Assembly (NCBI RefSeq): GCF_032854445.1
Contig: NC_088304.1
Span: 19,109,704-19,133,849, forward strand
Source of the DNA: Liolophura sinensis
Taxonomy: Eukaryota > Mollusca > Polyplacophora > Chitonida > Chitonidae
DNA length: 24,146 bases
Direction of reading: 5' to 3'
Both the position numbers and the translations under genes were made by a program. A model generated the notes under the pieces. It saw only the letters and a list, made by a program, of their open reading frames with translations. It was not told the DNA's origin and ran no database searches. Positions 12,101-21,100 of this stretch are shown piece after piece; the first letter of the stretch is position 1, and each line of letters starts with the position of its first letter.

Positions 12101-15100
12101 ACACCATACCTTAAACCAGGGAGCAAAAAAACAAAGCCTAACCTTTAATCCATGTATGACAGCCCATAATACAGGAGCTAAACAAAAAAGCTTAACCGGA
12201 CACGGACACTCCCCCCTACTCACTCCACCACCCCCTCACAATACCTCGCATTTAGGCAGCTAAAAATTTCTGTGCTAACAGGGTCCAAACACATGAACTT
12301 TGCTGACTAATCATGTGAGGTGACATTAAAATTTACTTTTATTCAGCACTATTAAAGTGAAACAAAAATTCCATAAGCAAGTTGTACTATGTCCAGAAAA
12401 AAGACGTTTCTTGCAAGCATACCGTGAGACTAACAAAATATACCCATAGCTTAATATTGTCATTACATTCACTCTGTTCTGTCATCTTTAATACTGGCAG
12501 CCTAAACCAAACATAAAACCCCGAGACAGTTGTCTCACTTGTCTCACCTGTTGCAGTTGCTCCTGTAGTCGCGTAACCTCATCACGTCCAATCTCGCCTT
12601 GGTTCTTCAGCTCCGTCACTTGCTTCTCCAAATTCATTATCTTGGTTTCCAAGTAAAGCTTCTCTTCTTTGACTGTCTCGGGGTCAAGATGAGCTCGCTC
12701 GCGATCTCTGCGTCTCAGCTCCTTCATCTCTTCCTGTGCCTTCTCTAGCTCTGCCCGTAAATTCATTTGCTCTTCTTTAAGACATTCCACCTGTTTCTCC
12801 AGCTCAGCTCTGTACTTCCCGTTAGAATCCTTCAACGCCTCGTCCAGCCGCTTCTGCAGGTGTTCTACCTGCGTCTCTAAGAAGGCGTTGTACTGTTTCA
12901 GGTCGCTGAACTTGCTCCTGGTGGAGTATCGATAGCCAGAACCAGTCTTGTCCTGGTTCTCTTTCAAACTCCTGTTTTCCTGAGCTATATCCTGCACTGT
13001 AACTTTGAAGTCAATATTTAACGTGCTTACCTCCCCTTTGCTGGAAGTCTTCTCTTTTCCAGTACTTTCTATTTTTCCAGCATTGGTATCAACCATGTCA
13101 ACATTGCCACTACTAGCAACGTCAACCATGTCCACATTTTCCACACCTGCATACCCCATTTCCAGATTTCCAGCATCTGAAGATTTCTTCATTTCAGTCA
13201 ATTCTTCTTCCAGCTGGAAAACTCTTGCTTCCAGCTCATCACGTTCCATTTTGATATCAATAAACTTTTCTGAGTGAACAACATCCAAATCGGTCACTGT
13301 TGCTTCTCTTTCAGATTTCAGCCGATCCAGCTCATCCTGAAGTCTGCTGATCGTTTCTCTCAACTCCTGAATATCGGCCTGACAACTAGAGTGATCACTA
13401 TTACTTGGTTTGACTCGATCATCTTGGTGCTCAGCTTTCACACGTTCAAGCTCCTCTGTAAGCCGCCTGATTTTGTTGTTCATCTGGGTAGTTTCGAGAT
13501 TCTGTTCGTTTGCCTTCGCCTCGGCCAGCTCTTGCCTCAGTTTCCGTATCGTGCTCCTAAGTTCCACCATTGTTTCAGACTGCCACTTGCGATTGTCCGA
13601 CTTCGTGTCTTCCAGCTCGTGTCGCAGCTGTTTAACTCTTCCTTTCAGCTCAACCGATTCCAACTGTTCATTTTCTTTATCCTCTGATTTAGTAGCATCC
13701 AGATCTTCTCTCAGCAGCTTTATCATGTTCTCCAATTTCACAACATCATTTTCGCGGCTCTTCAGTTTGCTCCTCAACTCATCAACCTCAGCCTGCAGCT
13801 TTTCAACCTTTAATTTCAGCTCTGCTGAATCCGAACATCCTTCAGTACCAGCTTTCGACCTCTTCTCAGACCTTGCTTTCAGCAGATCTTTCCTAAGTTT
13901 AGATATCGTCTCAGTCAGATCTGCTTTGTCTTTTTCCGCATTCTCCAGTTTCCTCTCCAAAATCTTCTGCTGCGTTGCATCCGACCGGTTTTTGGACCTG
14001 TCTAGCTGTCTCTCTAGGTTTGAAACCTTTAGTTCTAGCTTGTTTTTCTCCTCTCGCAATGCAGTCAGTTTCCTCTCCTCAAGTCTTTCTCTACGGTACA
14101 AAAAAATTATTCATTTTCCAATTAATCATTTCACTGGCCCAGTTAAACGTGCCAAAAGGTTAAGTTATTGTGACAGTAGTTTGTCCAAAAGTGGAAAGCG
14201 ACCATTGAAAAAAAGAATTGAAATTTTGGTATAATTCAATGGTTCTACCAGAATATAAATATAAAAACGGTCACTTAAGAAAATTCATGTAGGATAAATA
14301 TCTTAAAAAAGTTTTAAGATATTTTCAGAAATGGCAGAAATTTAAACCTGGAGTACATTTCTTGCGGTTCTCAGTCACAGTTTCAACAGAATAATAATGT
14401 TGACTTGTCATAAATTAAAGTAGAAAAGTTAAAAATCCACAAATCGCCCAAATAACAGGTAAAATTTACTCAACCTTCTAGAATTCACCTGGAAAAAAGA
14501 ATCATTACCTGAAATTACCTTTCATCCCACATGAGTTTCTATTTTATAAAAGATCAGTGACTGAATGAGAGAGATAAACAGGTAAGTTCACACGTACCTG
14601 GCTGATGATTTGGGAGTTGTGATGGTAGTACATGTAGCTAGCTCCTCCCTTCGCTTGCTGTTCAGATCTTTGATCTGTCTCTCCAGCTGGGACACTTTCA
14701 CGTTCAGCAAGGAAATCGTCTGTCAACACAGTGATTACAAAATGCAAATACTGCATTTCACCTGACGTTTAGCATTTTTCCTGTGACACATTTTGCTTCT
14801 GATTGATTCATCCAACTTATAGGACCTCTTAGTTGTTTTGTGAAGTTTTATTTATTTCTTATCACAAAAAAAAATCCAGCGCTAAAACTTCTTTGCAAAA
14901 CCTTTACGTTCTTCTGAAAGTACATTTCTACATATCAAAGTATTTTAGCATTTAGGAGAAATGCAATCTGATTTGGACAGATTCCTGTCTGTGAAGTTCA
15001 CAGGTGCCCCTATCTGAATTGCAAATTTTAGTTCTCAAATTCTTATGAATTATGTTTCAATTTGTACCTAAAGTCGAACTTTACTAGTCAGATTTGTTGA

Positions 15101-18100
15101 GGATCCAGGGTAGCAATACGAACATGTGAAATTAATGCTTTCCCACTAGGCCTGCAAACGGGAACGTCACTTTTCAATATTTCACTTCTTGTTAGTGCCA
15201 AATTAAAAATTAGTGCCAAATTAAAAATCTACCAGATCAAGAGAATAACTCTTCTTTCTCCTATGGAAAAGAAGAATGACAGAGAAAGACAAGGAAAATG
15301 ACAAAATTGTACTCTGAATGTACCCCTTCATGCTCTGTGAGAAGCCTTTCTTTGTCATCAATTTTCTTTTGCTGCTTATCCCCCTTCGTTAACAGAGCTC
15401 TCTTTTCTGTTTGTAATGCAGAGACTTGATCTTCCAATTCCTACAAAAACAATACACGTTTCTTAACAAGGTATTCTTCTTTTAATAGTTTAAACATTAT
15501 CAATGTTGCATTAAACTTCAGTTGGCCAGTTGGTTTTTCATAACATCACAAAACAATTCTCGCATATTTAAGGAATATATTATAGCTGTCGTATAAGTGA
15601 ATATTCTTGAGTATGGCATAAAACACTAATCAAATAAATAAATAAATTTGATTATTCAAAATTAAGTCAAACAACATCCTTAAATGGGTATCCCTTGAAG
15701 AGGACGTGAAATCTACTCCTGGGTCTTGAGATCATGGCGGCTTTGCATGTAACGCTATGAGACTGACGTTCCACTGTCTGTTTTTCGAATTTCCCCCCAA
15801 AACAGACACTTTCATTGCTGGTACCTTAATTCTGGATTGCAAAACAGTCTCCTTGGATGAGGTTTTTCTCTCGTTATCAATGCAGGTTTGGACCTTGTCT
15901 TTGAGATCCTACAGAAAGAATAAAGATGAACAGAAATGAGGATGCTGTAGCTATATGTAGCATAGAACTGTATGAAAACCTCAAATCTACATTCCCAAGG
16001 CAAACGCTGATGAAAAGGCCACATCAAAACAGCATGAGGACAACCTTTTGATGGAAATAATTCTAAAGAATATATGTCACAAATTTAGTCAGGTAGGATG
16101 CACCAATTTTGAACATTAACAAAAATAAAATCCAAACACCACCATGAAGAAATTTGGATAGAAAGACAACAATAATTCCCTTTTCTATAATTAGATTACA
16201 ATTTTTCAAAACAGTACAGGATCGTTTAGTTGTCCTCAATGCATTGGCAGTGCAGATATCATTGATCAAAACTTCATGTAACATGACATGAAACTAAAAT
16301 AGTTAGAAATGCATACAGAAATTGTTAGTTAATAGGAGGAGGAGTGCAGACTGTTGGTGCCTGGAATAAGTGAAAATCATAAGTAAAATCAGATTACTTT
16401 TGACAGATTATCTGAAGGACTGAGTCACCCTACACTGAATAATTTTTCTTAACGTGCAACCAAATGAAAGCCATTACAAAGGCGACTGGTGTTGGCAGAT
16501 ATGACAATCACTGACCCTGATAAGTTTTTTCTGTTCCTGGACCTCTTCTTGATACTGAGACAGTCTGTCATGCATCTGACCATCAGAGGAACTTGATCCC
16601 AGCAAACCTTTACTGCGGTACAAATCCAGGCGAGTCTCAAGGTCCTTCAAACAAAGGAAAAACATGTTTGGGCCTGAATTTTGAAAGTATCATGTTACAC
16701 TCATTTTTACTGGTCAAACAATGATTTTGTAATTATAACCACAATCGAACAACATTTACCTTTTGGCAAACAACACACAGGTCTCACTGTAGAGCATTCT
16801 TCATGTGATGACATACATATACCTTCAAAAGCAGTCATAAAAGTATTTTTCGTTTGGATTTTTTTTTTATCTTTACATGAAAAGGCTACATATATGACTT
16901 GCAATACTGAACGTGTCTGCCAAGCATAATACATAGCTTTTTACCTTGGTATAGTCTGACAGTGCCACAAAGCTGTTATAACTGGATATTTCGAATCACC
17001 AGTAACTTCCGGGCTTATTGTCAGAGGAGTTACTGGTCATGGAGTTTATCTCAGTTCAGTTTCCCCATCTATATGCTGTTGCATTTTCACTACTATTCAT
17101 TTTACGATTTCTAAAGAAAAGAAAACCACTTCTTTCTTTAAAACTTTTTGGGGAGGGAAAGTGGGAGAGGCCGGGGTACCATAATAATGCTGCTACCTCT
17201 CCACATTTGCAGTCTTTTCTTTTTAGAAATACATGTATAAGTGTAAATGTTGCAGCATGTTTACCTTGATTTTCTCATTGAACTCGCGTTCTTTGCGCTT
17301 CCATGTTCTCTCATCTAACCTGTGCTTGTCTAACCTGTCAATGATTTCCTGTCAACACACCACACACAAAATTCTTAACTCCATGCCTTCTTTGACATCC
17401 ATTTACACCTTGAGCAGGCAACCTTCCCACAAGACACACACTTAACATCAGATTTATTTATTTATTTGATTGGTGTTTTACGCGATACTCAAGAATATTT
17501 CACTTATACGACGGTGGCCAGCATTATGGTGGGAGGAAATCGGCCAGGCCCCGATGGAAACCCACGACCATCCGCAGGTTGCTGACAGACCTTCCCATGT
17601 ACAACATCAGATCTCCAAGAACTACAGTTATAAGCACTAAAGTATATGTGATACATATATAATCTGTATATACATATATACAGTATATATCTAAAAAGAT
17701 ACTAAATCTTGTTACACTTAAAATCAGTATTTGAGCGCAGTAGCATTTTGAAAAAATTACTCATAATTCCATAGATGTGGTGTGTTTTGCAATGTTGACA
17801 AATGCCTATTCAGTTTAATAGTTAGTGTAACCCTTCTTTCCTCAGGCTTGCAAGATGCTTATTCAAAAAAATTCTGAGAGGATTATTCTGTGTTGTTTTG
17901 TACGATTATACTTTTGGTGAAGCCCTGAAACTCACCAATCTAACCAATGTAGTTTTGACTCCAAAATCTAATTAAAAAGGTCCATAAATTGCTCTGAAAA
18001 TTATTTGCTCAACTGTGAAAAGGTTGAGGAATTAGAGTGTTAAAAAAATTCCTTTTTTTAAATGAATGGCCTTCAATTTTTGATTGACTGACCTTTATTT

Positions 18101-21100
18101 TTTGATTGACTGACCTTTACTTTTTTGATTGACTGACCTTTATTTTCTGATCTGTACGGTTTTCCTGTTGGTACTGTCCTTCCTTCAGTTTAAATGCTGT
18201 CACTGCATCTTGCAACTCCTGGAAAAATGAAGAAGAAACATTCTGCAACTAATCAACACAATACAGTACAGTAATATATACAGTAGTACATGTACCTGTT
18301 GAAATTAAACTAACAAACCAAAATGCTCTGATCAACTAAGATTATCAAAGGTAACCATAAAATTTTGACTACTACTCTGACACCAGAGGGTACCCTCAGC
18401 TGTTGGAACAGCTGTAAACGTTACATGTACATACACCCAAAACAGTTTGCCTTATTGAAGGATTAATTTAATTTCGTTAAGATTTTGCGGTATCTGTTCA
18501 ATGAATGAAGGATTACCCTAATTTCCTGCTCTTTCGACTCAAGTTTTGTTTCAAGCTGAATAATACGCTCACGATCTTCTGATCCTTTGCCAGACAGCTT
18601 TACAAGATCCTACAAAACAAAATAAAACAAAGTTCACCAATGTTCTGCACACTATCTACAAATACATGTATCTTCAGTCTTGATCAACGAAAAAAGTCAA
18701 CGACACATTTCATATTGACCTGTTCGACCTTGAAATAACTGGCCTGTTCATTAAGACAAGTTTAAAGGAGAAGAAAACATAAAAATGATGCCAAAATCAG
18801 ATGAAAGCGCGTCAAAACTTATTTGCATATATGATCTTCATTATTTTTTTCGATTTTTTTTTTTTCAAGAGAAAAGGGTATTTGAAAATATTTTTGTATG
18901 GTGGGTATTTGGGACCAACTTTTGGTAATAATTGTTGTTGCATAATAATGTTCTAAATAAGGATGTGATGCTTGTCTGATAAATTTATTTGAATGTAAAT
19001 CTGTTGTTTATATCGCAACATGCATTTAACCTAAATTATGGTAATATTTATGAACATATTAAAAATATAAATATGATCTAAATTGAGGTTTAACACATTT
19101 GTTAGCTGAAAAGAACAAATTCTAGTGCAAAAATATTTATTAAACCTGTGTTACATCTTCATTTATGACATTATTAAACAAAGACTATAAATACCAAAAG
19201 GTGGTCCCAAATACCCAACCATACAAAAATTATTTTCAAGTGTCTTTTTCTCATTAAGGAAAAATAGGCAAAAATATTGAAGACCAGATTTAGGAGTAAC
19301 TTTTTGCACTCTTTCACCTGAACTTTATGTCATTTTTATGTTTTCTCCACCTTTAACAAAGAAGGTATTATGGTTTGGGGATAACTGCCCCCAAAGACTG
19401 CAGAACAGACGCCGCCTACTATACTCTGAAAACTCCACTGAAGTCCATCACTAATGTGTCAAAAGTCAGCAAACTAGACAGTGATTTACAATAGCGGCAT
19501 GGAGGCCTTCTTGTATTGTTCAAGGGTGTATACTGCTCATGGGTGTATACTGCTCATGGGTGAATACTGTTCATGGGTGTATACTGCTCATGGGTGTATA
19601 CTGTTCATGGGTGTATACTGCTCATGGGTTTTACTGCTCAGTGGCTTGTGTTTTTAATGGGGTATGTTGTTCACGTGGTAAATGTATACTATTTATAGGA
19701 TGTGTATGGTTTGTGGGTGTACTGTACAAAGGCTGTACCGTTCGCACAGTACAGCAGTCTATTCATGTGAGATATTGGTCATGGGGAGTTTTGTTCATGG
19801 TTGCACCATTTAATGGCTGTACTGTTCACATGATATATTCATGGGATATATTATTCATGAATCTACTGTTCAAGCAGTATACTGTTCATGGGAGATATAG
19901 GTCACCGGGTGTACTGTTCATCAGTGTACTGTTGAAGAAGCTGATGTGCCAAGATGGTTTACCTTGTTCTGTGCCTCCAGTAACATCAATCTGTCTGTCA
20001 GGCTCTGCTCACGCTCTGTTTTCACAGTCTCCTCACACCTGTACGCCTCTAACTGAGTCTCCAGGGTCTGCAGGAAGAAAGCAAAGCTAGGTATAAAGGA
20101 TACATCACAAGGCAAAGCAAGTTAATTAGGATACAACAGAAGGTAAGAAATGATTAAAGGATTACAGTGAGAACAGCATCATAAAACACTTATGGAAAGA
20201 AATGTATGTATAGTAAATAAGAAAAAAATTCACAAGAAAACAAAAAGAAACTGTAAAAAATTTCAAAATGATAATATGCTAAACCTAGTAAAAAAAAAAA
20301 AAAAAAGTTTTGGTTAGGGTTGGTTTTCAATGGGAAGGTAGGATTGCCCTAACCAAACAACTTTATAAATTATGCCAAAGTGAATGTACAGGAAGCCATG
20401 CACCAACTGACACATGCACTGATTGACCCTGTTTAATGACTGACCTTGACCTTGTCTTGTAGCTCATCCAGCTGGTCAGCTCTCTCCTGCACCTGGTCTC
20501 GCCAGAACGCCTCTCCGTTCTCCAGCACCTCAAGGTCTTTCTTCTGAGTCTCCCGCGATTTACGCCTCTCCTGGATAAGTGCAACAACAACGTGCATGAA
20601 TCTGACTGGGGGGCATTAGGATTGCGTTTCTGGTGATAGTAGACTTTAAAACATTTATTGACGGACTTCACTGGTATTTTGGAGTAGTACAAAACCAGGG
20701 CACAGAAATCAATTTCTTCACCAAATACATGCACATAGCTCATTTTTTTATATTAAATCACAAAAGCTTAATCCTCTAAATCCTAGACAAAATTAGATTA
20801 AATTGACAAGACAAACTGCAAGCTTTGCCATACTGGAGCAATATTCGAAAAAAGTTTTCTTGCATGAATAATATATTCCAGAAATATTATGAATTTGTTA
20901 TTTATTTAAATTTTTAATTTTATTTGTAGAATTTGTGGAAGATTTAGGGTATATCTAAATCCCTACACATTTTGATTTTTTTTTTTTTTTTTTTTGATTG
21001 GTGTTTTACGCCGTACTCAAGAATATTTCACTTATACGACGGCGGCCAGCATTATGGTGGGTGGAAACCGGGCAGAGCCCGGGGGAAACCCACGACCATC

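Noticed and set aside
13274-14234. Plus-strand open frames of 137 and 274 codons, Ser/Phe-rich
   Set aside because: They are antisense to exon 12. Antisense of Glu/Lys-rich coiled coil typically gives long Ser/Phe/Leu-rich frames; no splice or homology support.
19539-20090. 183-codon plus-strand open frame rich in Gly, Cys, Tyr
   Set aside because: It is produced by the 17-bp repeat and then the antisense of exon 4.
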